This document shows positions 1-9,238 of a stretch of DNA of 64,000 bases, piece after piece. The first letter of the stretch is position 1. Every line of letters starts with the position of its first letter. Under the pieces are notes generated by a model. The model ran no database searches. It was not told where the DNA came from and saw nothing but the letters and a program-made list of their open reading frames with translations. A program made the translations under genes and the position numbers. This DNA is from Streptomyces hygroscopicus (GTDB lineage: Bacteria; Actinomycetota; Actinomycetes; Streptomycetales; Streptomycetaceae), in assembly GCF_026168105.1 (NCBI RefSeq), contig NZ_LBMW01000004.1, forward strand, positions 62,001 to 126,000, written 5' to 3'.

Positions 1-160
1 CCACGGGACGCACCCGCCGCGCCACGGTGCCCACCGCCGTGAACGTCTCATGTGCGCGGCGCAGCTCACGCACCCGTTCGACGGGATCGGCCCCTGGTTC
101 CAGGGCCACCCACGGTTCGGTCAACTCGGCCTCCCGGGGACGGCGATGCGCTGGGAACAT
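1..160 (-). CDS. GAF-type regulator, N-terminal fragment (cut by window edge)
   Basis: The reverse strand is open for 53 codons from an ATG preceded by GGGAG at a good distance and runs off the left edge. The translated start contains a RVRELRRAHETF segment. From memory this resembles the N-terminus of Streptomyces GAF-domain/Fis-type HTH regulators, in which an LRRAHE-like helix precedes the sensor domain. No sensor or DNA-binding domain lies inside the window, so the assignment is tentative. It lies downstream of the amidase gene on the same strand, with about 120 bp between them. Confidence 0.5.
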   Translation of the reverse strand, partial: MFPAHRRPREAELTEPWVALEPGADPVERVRELRRAHETFTAVGTVARRVRPV

Positions 161-281
161 CGTCACTCCCGGGATGGGCGCCGACAACCGTTTCGACCGT
201 CATCGAGCTGAAGGGCGCACCGGGGAGGCGTCTGGCCCGGTCGGCTCCTCTCGCCCAACCGCTCGGGGCGGGCGCCCTCGG

Positions 282-902
282 TCAGGCGAAGCTGACCAGC
301 CGCATGTAGTGCGCCCAGTCCCAGTCCGGTCCCGGATCGGTGTGGTCGGTGCCCGGCACCTCGTAGTGCCCGATGATGTGTGCCCGATCCCTCGGAATGC
401 CATATCTGGTGCAGACCGCCGCCGTGAGCTTGGCCGACTCCTCGTACAGGGCGCTTGTGAAATAACCCGGCCGATCCACCCACCCTTCGTGTTCGATGCC
501 GATGCTGCGTGTGTTGTAGTCCCAATTGCCCGCGTGCCAGGCAATGTCGTGCTCGCGTACGCACTGCGCGATGTGCCCGTCCGCCGACCGGACGACATAG
601 TGCGCGGACACCTTCTTCCTCGGGTTCTGGAAGATGCCCAGGGCGTTCGTGTACGTCGTCTGTGTCACATGGATGACGACGAACTCGAGCGGGTAGGTCC
701 ACGGCCGGTCGGAGGCCGTGTAGTTGGCCCGGTCCGCCGACATCCAGTCGGCGCCGGGGTGATCGACGACGCGTGGCCGGGCACCGGCCGGTGTCGAGGG
801 GAGCAGCGCGTAGGGAACCGCCGCGAGGGCCACGCCCTTCAGTAACCGCCGCCTGCTGGTGAGGGGTCTCGTTCGCCCGGATTCGGCTTGTTCCACGGAC
901 AA
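282..902 (-). CDS. Tat-secreted N-acetylmuramoyl-L-alanine amidase (PGRP/Amidase_2)
   Basis: A 206-residue secreted peptidoglycan amidase predicted to cut the bond between N-acetylmuramic acid and the stem peptide outside the cell. The N-terminus carries a twin-arginine motif (SRRRLLKG, residues 16-23), then a hydrophobic stretch and an AGA-type cleavage region near residue 40. The rest is one Amidase_2 domain. Predicted zinc ligands are His78 (VVIHVTQ), His169 (IIGHYE) and Asp179 (HTDPGPDW), with the AmpD-like 10-residue spacing between the last two. There is no separate cell-wall-binding domain, which suggests a small autolysin or muropeptide-recycling enzyme. The ATG start gives a complete Tat signal. 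Family assignment is strong; the physiological role is inferred. Confidence 0.9.
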   Translation of the reverse strand: MSVEQAESGRTRPLTSRRRLLKGVALAAVPYALLPSTPAGARPRVVDHPGADWMSADRANYTASDRPWTYPLEFVVIHVTQTTYTNALGIFQNPRKKVSAHYVVRSADGHIAQCVREHDIAWHAGNWDYNTRSIGIEHEGWVDRPGYFTSALYEESAKLTAAVCTRYGIPRDRAHIIGHYEVPGTDHTDPGPDWDWAHYMRLVSFA

Positions 903-1206
903 GGCGTCTTACGCTCCTGATCTTCCGAGATGTGCAGGTCTTGTTCCTTCCTACTCAACGCCTCAGCGCGGCGGCCGTTTCGCGCAACCGGGCGTGGATT
1001 CCTCGGTGCGTCTCGCGCTCGGGCAGCCGCTCCCCGCCCGGTCGGGCACCAGCCGCTGCCTCGGATCGAGCCGCGACATCCAGTCTCTCCCGTCATGCGA
1101 ATCCCCCGATTCGAATCGCACACAGCCACCGCCCACCCGAAGGCTGCGCCTCACGTGAATCACAGTACGGCGCTGGGAGGTTGGGCAGGATGCGCGCGGT
1201 GTCGTC

Positions 1207-1233
1207 GGTGGACAACGAGGAGACTGTGGATAA
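1207..1233 (-). promoter_or_regulatory. pair of DnaA-box-like 9-mers
   Basis: On the minus strand TTATCCACA (complement of 1225-1233) lies next to TTGTCCACC (complement of 1207-1215). The first matches the E. coli R1 type exactly and the second differs by one base from the streptomycete consensus TTGTCCACA. Centre-to-centre distance is 18 bp. Two boxes can occur by chance, and binding is not shown. Confidence 0.3.
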
Positions 1234-1245
1234 CCCCCTCACCCG

Positions 1246-1330
1246 TTCGAGGAGGAATTCGAGGAGGAATCCGAGAAGCAGTGCGAGAAGCAGTCCGGGA
1301 AGCAGTCCCGGGAAGCAGTCCGAGAAGCAG
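1246..1330 (+). repeat. seven imperfect 12-bp tandem units
   Basis: Two identical units TTCGAGGAGGAA are followed by five variants of TCCGAGAAGCAG, one of them with a 1-bp insertion. Read in phase the block would encode an acidic/lysine-glutamine stretch, but a stop lies just upstream and no start follows, so it is most likely non-coding or a relic. Confidence 0.75.
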
Positions 1331-1384
1331 TCCTAGGAGAGTGGCTCATGCGAAAGAGCCCGGCGGCGACGGAATGGCACCGCG

Positions 1385-2593
1385 CTATGTCCGCTCGGCG
1401 ACCGCTGCCGGATCGTCCAGCACCGTACGCACCACCGAGTGCGCGGCACCGAGCAGTGGCCCTTCGGACCCCAGCCGCGAGACGGCGACGGCACAAGCCG
1501 TGCCGGCTGTCCGCCGTGCCAACTCCCGCTCCAGCGAAGGCAGGAGCCAGGGCGCGAGGGCGGCCAGCGCCCCGCCGAGCACCACAGCCTCCGGGTCGAG
1601 CAGATTGACCGCCCCAGTCAGCGCGATGCCGAGCGCGGTCCCAGCGCCCCCCAGGGCCCGGCAGACGTCCGTCTCACCCCGTGCGGCACGCTCGGCCAAC
1701 TGGCCGACGGAGTCCTCGCCCGGCGTCAGACCGGCCGCTCGCAGCACCGCCTCCTCCCCGGCGTACTGCTCCAGACAGCCGCGCCCGCCGCACGCGCACC
1801 TGGGCCCTTCCGGATCTACGGGCACATGCCCCAGCTCGCCCGCGAAGCCACGCGTCCCGCGCAGCAACCGCCCATCCACGACCACCGCGCCGCCGATGCC
1901 GATCTCCGCGGAGACATGCAGGAAGTCGCGGGGAGTGTCGTCGCCGAGCCAGAGTTCCGCCAGCGAGCCGAAGTTGGCCTCGTTGTCCACGGTGAGCGGC
2001 GGTTCGCCCGGCAGGAGCGGACCCAGGTCGAGGTCGTGCCAGTCGAGGTTGGGGGCGCGGACCACGGTCCGGGCGTCGCGCGCCACCAGGCCCGGCACCG
2101 CCACCGCGAGCCCCGCCGGCCACAGCCCCTCGCGTTCCCCCTCCGCGACGACCTGCCGTATCAGGGCGGTCAGTTCGGCGAGCACCGGCTGCGGTGGACG
2201 GCCGCGGTTCGTGCCGTGCCGCACCGCCCGCGCCCGTACGACGCCGCGTAGATCGACCGAGCACACCGCCAGATGGTCTACGCCGACCTCCGCACCGATC
2301 CCGGCCGGGCCGTGGCCGCTGATGGCCAGGGCGGATCCGGGCCGCCCCACCCGGCCGGGCCGCTCCGGCCCCAGCTCCTCGAGCAGTTCCCAGCGGATCA
2401 GCTCGTCGACCAGTGTGGAGACCGCGGCCCGGGTCAGATCGATCCGGGCGGCCACCGCGGCGCGCGACAGGGGCCCTTCGGCGCTCACGGTGTGCATGAC
2501 CCGCGCCAGGTTGCGGCGGCGCATGCCCTGCTGGGTGTCGGGCAGCCGACGGCCGTGGCCGGCCGGATGGGCGTCGTGCAGCGGTGGGGTCAT
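1385..2593 (-). CDS. ROK-family transcriptional regulator (XylR-like repressor)
   Basis: A 402-residue ROK protein. The N-terminal winged HTH (about residues 18-75, including SRAAVAARIDLTRAAVSTLV) is followed by a glucokinase-like sugar-binding domain. The ROK zinc motif is present as GHVPVDPEGPRCACGGRGC followed by Glu (CxCGxxGCxE). I chose the ATG that gives MTPPLHDAHP because it has GAGAGAGG upstream and precedes the HTH. The longer frame has arginine-rich shadow sequence. It lies 17 bp downstream of xylB and is probably co-transcribed. Known XylR proteins are ROK repressors released by xylose, so this is the likely repressor of the xylA/xylB divergent module. Confidence 0.9.
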   Translation of the reverse strand: MTPPLHDAHPAGHGRRLPDTQQGMRRRNLARVMHTVSAEGPLSRAAVAARIDLTRAAVSTLVDELIRWELLEELGPERPGRVGRPGSALAISGHGPAGIGAEVGVDHLAVCSVDLRGVVRARAVRHGTNRGRPPQPVLAELTALIRQVVAEGEREGLWPAGLAVAVPGLVARDARTVVRAPNLDWHDLDLGPLLPGEPPLTVDNEANFGSLAELWLGDDTPRDFLHVSAEIGIGGAVVVDGRLLRGTRGFAGELGHVPVDPEGPRCACGGRGCLEQYAGEEAVLRAAGLTPGEDSVGQLAERAARGETDVCRALGGAGTALGIALTGAVNLLDPEAVVLGGALAALAPWLLPSLERELARRTAGTACAVAVSRLGSEGPLLGAAHSVVRTVLDDPAAVAERT

Positions 2594-2610
2594 GCCTCTC
2601 TCGGATCTCG

Positions 2611-4056
2611 TCAGCGACGGTCCGGCTCCCGCTCCAGCAGCGGCGCCGCGTCGGAGAGTACCCCGGCGATCCTGGTCAGCGCCGCCTCGTCCCGCTCGAC
2701 GGCCTGAAGCACCGGCCCGCGGGCGGTGTCCCAGCGCCGGGCAACGGCGGCGGGGTCCTCGCCCGTCAGCAGTCCGGCGGCCTGGGCGGCGGCGCCGAGC
2801 GCCACCAGCTCCCTCGCCTCCGGCACCTGGACGGAACGGCCCGAAAGGCGCCGTACGGTCTCCTGCCATGCCCTGCCGCGCGCTCCGCCGCCGATGAGCA
2901 GCAATGGAGCCGCCCGGTCCGCGTCCGGGTCGAGCACCAGGTCGAGGGCGCCCAGCAGCGAGTGCACCGCGCCGTCGTAGGCCGCCTGCAGCAGCTGTCC
3001 GGCCGTCGTGTCGTGCCGCAGTCCGTGCAGCAGTCCCGAGGCGTGCGGGAGCGCCGGGGTACGCTCGCCGTCGAGGTAGGGGAGCAGAGTCACCCCTGCG
3101 CCGGGCTCGACGGCCTCGCGGTCCAGGCCAAGGAGCGAGGCGATCCGGTCGACGGCGAGTGTGCAGTTCAGGGTGCAGGCGAGCGGCAGCCAGTCGCCGT
3201 GCGCGTCCGCGAACCCGGCCACGATCCCGGTCGGGTCCGCGGGACGTCGTCTCGAGACCGCGTACACGGTGCCGGAGGTTCCCAGGCTCAGCACCGCCGT
3301 CCCGGGGCGTAGTCCGAGGCCCATCGCGGCCGCCGCGTTGTCACCGGTGCCCGGTGCGACCAGGGTGCCTCTGGAGAACGGCAGGTCGTGGGCGTCGCGC
3401 ACCGTCCCGGCCACCTCACCGGGCCGCACCACCCGCGGCAACAGCGCGGGGTCGAGCCTCACGTGCGCGAGGATCTCCTCGTCGTACGACTCCGTCGCGG
3501 ACGCCCACCAGCCGGTCCCCGAGGCGTCGCCGCGGTCGGTCGTGCCCTGACCGGTGAGGCGTTCGGTCAGATAGTCGTGGGGCAGTCGCACGGCCTGGGT
3601 CGCGCGCACGGACTCCGGCTCGTTCTCGGCGAGCCAGGCCCACTTGGTGACCGTGAAGGAAGGGCCGGGCACGCTTCCCGTGCGTTCCGCCCAGGCCTTG
3701 GGGCCGCCCAGCTCCTCCACCAGCCGGCGGGCCTGCGGCGCCGACCGCACGTCGTTCCACAGCAGGGCCGGGCGCACGGGGTCGCCCTGCGCGTCCAGTG
3801 TGACCAGGCCGTGCTGCTGGCCACCGATCGACACCGCGGAGGCCTCGTGAGCCGCCTCGCCGCACTGGTGCAGGGCCTCGCACAGGGCGTCCCACCACTG
3901 GCGCGGATCACTCTCGCGGCTCGCGCCCGACGAGACGGTGTGCGGCGCCTGGCCGCTCGCCACCACCTGTCCGGTCGACGCGTCGACGACCAGGACCTTG
4001 GTGGACTGGGTGGACGAGTCCACCCCGACGACGAGCGGACCCTCGGCTGCTGACAT
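2611..4056 (-). CDS. xylB: xylulokinase
   Basis: A 481-residue FGGY-family kinase phosphorylating D-xylulose to xylulose-5-phosphate, the entry to the pentose phosphate pathway. The N-terminal phosphate loop reads GVDSSTQSTKVLVVD. The central RGDASGTGWW segment and the PGTGDNAAAAMG segment, carrying the putative catalytic Asp, are intact, and the C-terminal GGGARG nucleotide-binding segment is present. The start MSAAEGPL was chosen because AGGGAG lies 7 nt upstream and the length matches the family. Longer frames add an arginine-rich leader that overlaps the operator. It is divergent to xylA and 17 bp upstream of the ROK regulator, so XylA product is passed to this enzyme. Confidence 0.96.
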   Translation of the reverse strand: MSAAEGPLVVGVDSSTQSTKVLVVDASTGQVVASGQAPHTVSSGASRESDPRQWWDALCEALHQCGEAAHEASAVSIGGQQHGLVTLDAQGDPVRPALLWNDVRSAPQARRLVEELGGPKAWAERTGSVPGPSFTVTKWAWLAENEPESVRATQAVRLPHDYLTERLTGQGTTDRGDASGTGWWASATESYDEEILAHVRLDPALLPRVVRPGEVAGTVRDAHDLPFSRGTLVAPGTGDNAAAAMGLGLRPGTAVLSLGTSGTVYAVSRRRPADPTGIVAGFADAHGDWLPLACTLNCTLAVDRIASLLGLDREAVEPGAGVTLLPYLDGERTPALPHASGLLHGLRHDTTAGQLLQAAYDGAVHSLLGALDLVLDPDADRAAPLLLIGGGARGRAWQETVRRLSGRSVQVPEARELVALGAAAQAAGLLTGEDPAAVARRWDTARGPVLQAVERDEAALTRIAGVLSDAAPLLEREPDRR

Positions 4057-4197
4057 CGGGTTCTCCCTCTTCCGCGGCTCGCGGGATCTGGCCGGTCGGG
4101 GGCGTGCCCGGACCGGCGCGGCCCGGGTGCGCCCATCGTCACCGTACGAAGCCTCCGTACGAGGACACATCGTCTCTTCCCAGAGATGCCTCCGCAT

Positions 4198-5419
<1,222 letters not shown>

Positions 5420-5550
5420 TCACCGGCTGCCGTGCCGAGTGGCGGCCCTTCGCGCGGAATGTTCAGGAACCATGCGGTTCATGGCATGAGTCCGCATCAA
5501 CTGCCGCGCGGGGGTCGCGCCATGACCGGCCGGAGGGGACTCTTGACGGT

Positions 5551-5979
5551 ATGGCCACACCGCCCATGCCGCCTCGTCCGCCGGGAGACATGCCGCCCGG
5601 GAACCATGACGGGTTCGGCCCGCCGCCCGGGCCGTCGCCGGGGTTGCCAGGCGGCTCAGGCCCTCGTCGCAACAGCCTCTTCCTCGCCCTCGCCGTGATC
5701 GTCGCCCTGGGGATCGTCGCCGTGGTCCTGGTGGTGAACAGAGGCGGCGGGTCGTCGCAGCGGAAGCAGCCCGGCGAGAGCAGCCCGAGCCGCTCGGCCG
5801 TCCCGTCCCTGGGCATCCCGTCGGAACTGCCCACCACGCTGCCCACCGCACTCCCCACCGCACCCCCCACCGCGCTGCCCTCGAAGCTCCCGTCCGCGCT
5901 TCCGACGAGCCTGCCGCCAGGCTTCCCGAGCGAGGTCCCGAGCGACATCGCATCGTTCTTCTCGGCCCCGGCGGCATAA
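5551..5979 (+). CDS. proline-rich single-pass membrane protein with PT/PS repeats
   Basis: A 142-residue protein of unknown function. Residues 1-40 are proline and glycine rich, residues about 43-63 (LFLALAVIVALGIVAVVLVV) form one transmembrane helix, and the exported C-terminal part is dominated by repeats of the type LPTxLP/APP/LPSxLP. This layout resembles streptomycete membrane-anchored proteins with a low-complexity wall-spanning stalk but no catalytic domain. GGAGG lies about 14 nt before the ATG, a long spacing, so the start is moderately sure. It stands alone after xylA on the same strand with a 131-bp gap. Confidence 0.7.
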   Translation: MATPPMPPRPPGDMPPGNHDGFGPPPGPSPGLPGGSGPRRNSLFLALAVIVALGIVAVVLVVNRGGGSSQRKQPGESSPSRSAVPSLGIPSELPTTLPTALPTAPPTALPSKLPSALPTSLPPGFPSEVPSDIASFFSAPAA

Positions 5980-6103
5980 GGTGTTTGTCAGGGCCGCCTG
6001 AGGGTCCCGGTTCAGGGTTGTATCAGGGTCGCGGGCGGAACCGGGCGTGCCACGCACCCGTTCTCAGCACAGAGAGTGGCAGTGGCCGCGAAGGAGGCGA
6101 CAC

Positions 6104-6286
6104 ATGTCGAAGAACGCGAAGATCGCCGCAGGGGGAGTGCTGGCCGGACTGATCCTGTGGATCTGGCTGCCCTGGTGGGCCGCCCTCCTGATCGTTCTGG
6201 GAGTCCCGACGGCCGCATACCTCACGCTGGATCCCTCGCAGCGGCGGAGGCTGCGCCGCGTGGCGCGCAAGGAACTCGGCCGCTGA
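6104..6286 (+). CDS. small integral membrane protein (60 aa)
   Basis: AAGGAGG lies 6 nt before the ATG. The protein has a short lysine-rich start, one or two hydrophobic helices (ILWIWLPWWAALLIVLGVP) and an arginine-rich cytoplasmic tail (SQRRRLRRVARKELG). I do not recognise a named family. The 124 bp upstream contain three copies of a CAGGGT-type hexamer (about 5988-6030) of unknown meaning. The gene converges on the esterase gene. A GGGCCGC/GCGGCCC inverted repeat with a long loop spans the junction and could help end transcription. Confidence 0.7.
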   Translation: MSKNAKIAAGGVLAGLILWIWLPWWAALLIVLGVPTAAYLTLDPSQRRRLRRVARKELGR

Positions 6287-6305
6287 AGGGCCGCCGCCCG
6301 GCGCC

Positions 6306-7682
6306 CTAGCGGCCCGCCGCGTCCCCCGTCAGTGCACAGGAGTCGACCACGTCGCCGCTCGCGGGCCTTCCGACGCTACGGTCCGCGGGCGGCCGCTCGC
6401 CCCGCTCCACCCATGCGGTGAGCGCGTCGAAGGCCGCCCGGTAACAGGGCAGGATCGGCCGCAGCCGCCCGGGAAAGAGGTCGTACAGCCCGTCCACGTG
6501 GGTGCCGCCCTCGATGGTGTAGTACCGATGCAGCGGCCCGCGCCCGCTCTCCTCGACCATGCGTGCGTAGACGTCCGAGTCCGTGGCCTTGGGCAGGAGG
6601 GAGTCCAGGTCGCCGTGCAGAGTGATCAGCGGCTTGCCGATCCGCCCGGTGAGGGCGACCCTGGCCACCGCGCGATGCACGGACGCGGGACGCGCCGCAT
6701 AGTCGTACGCCGCGTCCGAGGGGCAGGGTGCCAGGATCTGCTCGGCCGTCGACCCGGCGGACGCACCGGGACAGGCGCTGTCGTAGCCGGGGTCGAACTC
6801 GGCACGGTAGATCTTCTGCGTGACACCCCAGTACGCCTTCTCGTGGTACGGCCACAGGAACTCGGAGCCGCGTGCGAATCCCGCCGCATACAGGTCCTCG
6901 TCCCGCGCCGAACCGAACATCCGGGCCACGGTCACGGGCAGTGACATCAAGAGGTTCGGGCCGTCGGCCGTCCAGAGGGCGCCCTCCCAGTCCACACCGC
7001 CGTCGTACAGCTCGGGGTGGTCCTCCAGCTGCCAGCGCGTGAGATACCCGCCGTTGGAGATCCCGGTTATGTACGTGTGCCGGGGAGCGTGGCCGTAGCG
7101 CTGGGCCACCGTGCGCCTGGCGGCGAGCGTGAGCTGCGTCGTGCGCCGGTTCCACTCGGCGACGGCGTCGCCGGGGCGCGTTCCGTCGCGATAGAAGTCC
7201 GGTCCGCTGTTGCCCTTGTCGGTGGCCGCGTACGCGTAGCCCTGGGCGAGCACCCGGTCGGAGATCGCCGTGTCGGTCGCGTACTGCCTGCGCGTTCCGG
7301 GGGCGCCCGTGACGACCAGGCCTCCGTTCCACCGGTCGGGCAGCCGGATGACGAACTGGGCGTCGTGTCGCCAGCCGTGTGTGGGGTTGAGGTGTGAATC
7401 GTCCGGGAAGTACCCGTCGATCTGCAGTCCCGGCACATGGGACGGATTGCGGGCCGCCCGGGAGGTCAGTCCCGCCTGGTCGGTCATGTCCGTGTAGGGC
7501 GTTCCCGCCAGCCCGGATGTCGTCAAGTCGTCCAGACAGGCGCTCTGCTGGAGTGCCGCGCCCGGGACCCGTACCCGCTCCTGCCGTTCGCAGTGGCCGA
7601 CGCCCACGGCCGCCGAGGGGCCGGTGAGAGCCGAGGCCGCGAGGGCGGCGGCGAACAGCACGATGCTTCGGGACAGGCGCAT
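6306..7682 (-). CDS. secreted alpha/beta hydrolase, tannase/3HB-oligomer hydrolase type
   Basis: A 458-residue exported esterase. The start MRLSRSIVL was chosen because GGAGG sits 8 nt upstream and it opens a classical signal peptide ending near AVGVG. The nucleophile elbow is TGISNGGY, with the catalytic acid likely in HGDLDSLLP and the catalytic His in GGTHVDG, in the correct order for an alpha/beta hydrolase. Two cysteine pairs are consistent with export. The overall arrangement resembles tannase/feruloyl-esterase and extracellular 3-hydroxybutyrate-oligomer hydrolases, but the lid sequences needed to pick the substrate are not diagnostic by eye. It stands alone between convergent and same-strand neighbours. 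Confidence 0.75.
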   Translation of the reverse strand: MRLSRSIVLFAAALAASALTGPSAAVGVGHCERQERVRVPGAALQQSACLDDLTTSGLAGTPYTDMTDQAGLTSRAARNPSHVPGLQIDGYFPDDSHLNPTHGWRHDAQFVIRLPDRWNGGLVVTGAPGTRRQYATDTAISDRVLAQGYAYAATDKGNSGPDFYRDGTRPGDAVAEWNRRTTQLTLAARRTVAQRYGHAPRHTYITGISNGGYLTRWQLEDHPELYDGGVDWEGALWTADGPNLLMSLPVTVARMFGSARDEDLYAAGFARGSEFLWPYHEKAYWGVTQKIYRAEFDPGYDSACPGASAGSTAEQILAPCPSDAAYDYAARPASVHRAVARVALTGRIGKPLITLHGDLDSLLPKATDSDVYARMVEESGRGPLHRYYTIEGGTHVDGLYDLFPGRLRPILPCYRAAFDALTAWVERGERPPADRSVGRPASGDVVDSCALTGDAAGR

Positions 7683-7845
7683 GGGGGCCTCCGGGAGACG
7701 AGGGGAGGGCGGGGCTGCCCATGCTGCGACCGGTGGAAGCCCGCCGACCATAGAGGCGGGCCATATGAGCGCGGTCGGCCGTATGGGGGTTCACAACGCA
7801 ACCTGCCTACGGAGCCCTTCCCCCTTCACACCGGGTTCCGCGGCC

Positions 7846-8721
7846 TCAGAGCGGGCGTACCGCCGCCTTGTCGAGTGCCTCCAGCAGCCCGGGCAGCTCC
7901 GGTCCCCGGCCCACTGGGACAACCTCGCCGGGCTCCTCGTCGAGGAGGATGAACGCGATGTCGTCGGTCCTGGCCACCATGGACCAGCCGGGCCCGTCGA
8001 CGCGAAGGGTGCGTGCGTCGCCGGGTGCGAACGTGGAGCGGATACGGCCGAGGGGCGGGGGAGAGTCCGCGTACGCATGCGCCTCCCTGAGGGCGCGGCG
8101 GACGCCGCTGCGGATCGTGCTGCCGGCCTCGCTCTCGCCCTCGGCCGTCTCCGTGCCCGCCCCCTTGGCCTCCGCCCGTTCCACGTCCGCCTGCTGTGCC
8201 CCGGCGTCTGCGGGTGCGAAGTCGGCATCGCTGATCTGCTCGCGCCACACGGTCCACTGGAGCGCGATCTGATCGGCCCCGAGGCGCCGTTGTGCGGGGC
8301 CCCATGTGTCGGTGTCCACAGGACGGAGCGGCTCTTGGTCGGCGAGTTCGGGGGCCGGGTCGTGCGGGGCGGGCACGCCGGGCGCCGCGACCGCCACGGC
8401 CAGCGGCCAGCCCGGCAGCGCGGTCACGACCGTCCGCTCGTCGGGCGACAAGTCGTACTCCATACCGCAGTCCCAGGAGGCGATCGCCACAGCCACCAGC
8501 GAGACGTCGTCGATGACCACCGTCCAGCGCGCACCGTCGCCGTCCTGGCCGAGGACGAGGCCGTACCCGTCGGCCACAGCAGGCAGGTCGAGCGCCGCGC
8601 AGGCCTCCGGATAATCGTCGCCGAGCACGCTCGGGAACTGCGCGGGCGTCAAAAGAATCGCCGTCAGCACATACAGCGCGTCGTCCTCGGCGGCGACGGC
8701 CTCCTCGTCTGTCCCGGCCAT
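7846..8721 (-). CDS. hypothetical acidic protein (SseB-like layout uncertain)
   Basis: A 291-residue soluble protein of no recognised function. GGGAGGATGG directly precedes the chosen ATG (MAGTDEEAV). The frame upstream of this ATG is arginine-poor read-through without a second ribosome site. The sequence is acidic in the first half, has an alanine/glutamate-rich linker near residues 165-190, and ends in a short beta-rich segment (VDGPGWSMVARTDDIAFILLDE). There are no signal peptide, membrane helices or cysteine clusters, so it is probably cytoplasmic. Codon use is typical of the genome. Confidence 0.75.
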   Translation of the reverse strand: MAGTDEEAVAAEDDALYVLTAILLTPAQFPSVLGDDYPEACAALDLPAVADGYGLVLGQDGDGARWTVVIDDVSLVAVAIASWDCGMEYDLSPDERTVVTALPGWPLAVAVAAPGVPAPHDPAPELADQEPLRPVDTDTWGPAQRRLGADQIALQWTVWREQISDADFAPADAGAQQADVERAEAKGAGTETAEGESEAGSTIRSGVRRALREAHAYADSPPPLGRIRSTFAPGDARTLRVDGPGWSMVARTDDIAFILLDEEPGEVVPVGRGPELPGLLEALDKAAVRPL

Positions 8722-8844
8722 GCCATCCTCCCGATCCGTTTCTTCGTCGGCGCACCCTAATGCGCCCGTCGGCCCGTTGTCACGACTGCGAATCACATGA
8801 GGTCGGGCCGGGCAGCGGCGGAAACGGCCGGGCGGAGGCCCGCG

Positions 8845-9141
8845 TCAGACGGCGGGCAGGCCGAGGAGGGTGCGCGCGACGGTCCGCGGTGACTCGTCGC
8901 GCTCCCGCGCGAGGGCGATGACCGCCCGGCACGCCAGCTCGTTCACACCGAACGACAGGGCCTCCGGCGACACCCATGCGACGGCTTCCTCCATGCGGTC
9001 CTGGTCGTCCTCGGCGCACGCCGAGACATAGGCGGCGGCCGCTTCGAAGAGGTTGTGCGCGCGCTTCTCACCGCCCGTGGTCGCCTCCGCGCGCAGGGAC
9101 TTGACGAATCTGCCGACGGACTCGCGGATCCTGCCGAACAT
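8845..9141 (-). CDS. hypothetical helical protein (98 aa)
   Basis: A small protein starting MFGRIRESVG with strong third-position GC bias. It is predicted to be all-helical, without signal or membrane segments. I recognise no family. It is divergent from the MpaB-type oxygenase gene with a 97-bp gap, so the two may share a promoter region. A longer in-frame start exists 57 nt upstream but would overlap that region. Confidence 0.6.
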   Translation of the reverse strand: MFGRIRESVGRFVKSLRAEATTGGEKRAHNLFEAAAAYVSACAEDDQDRMEEAVAWVSPEALSFGVNELACRAVIALARERDESPRTVARTLLGLPAV

Positions 9142-9238
9142 GCCGGGCCGCCTTCCCCTGTGTCGTTTCCTCGCCGACGTGCATCTGCTGTTCTTCAACG
9201 TAGAGTTGGACCCGCGACGGCAGAAGGGGGACGAAACG

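Larger units (their letters stand above)
903..1384. other. intergenic stretch with short repeats and DnaA-box-like sites
   Basis: About 480 bp separate the amidase start from the end of the ROK gene. I see no credible gene: the open frames here have non-Streptomyces composition or run antisense into the ROK gene. It holds two DnaA-box-like 9-mers and a 12-bp repeat cluster, listed separately. The amidase promoter must lie in the left part. Confidence 0.6.

Noticed and set aside
1085..1130. tRNA-like GATTCGAATC segment
   Set aside because: Only a T-loop-like palindrome; no acceptor, anticodon or D arms fold around it.
930..2897. 655-aa plus-strand open frame
   Set aside because: Antisense to the ROK and xylB genes; Ser/Arg/Pro-rich composition typical of a shadow frame in high-GC DNA.
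5988..6030. CAGGGT hexamer copies as a PhoP-like box
   Set aside because: Spacing is irregular and the hexamer is not the GTTCA type of direct-repeat unit.
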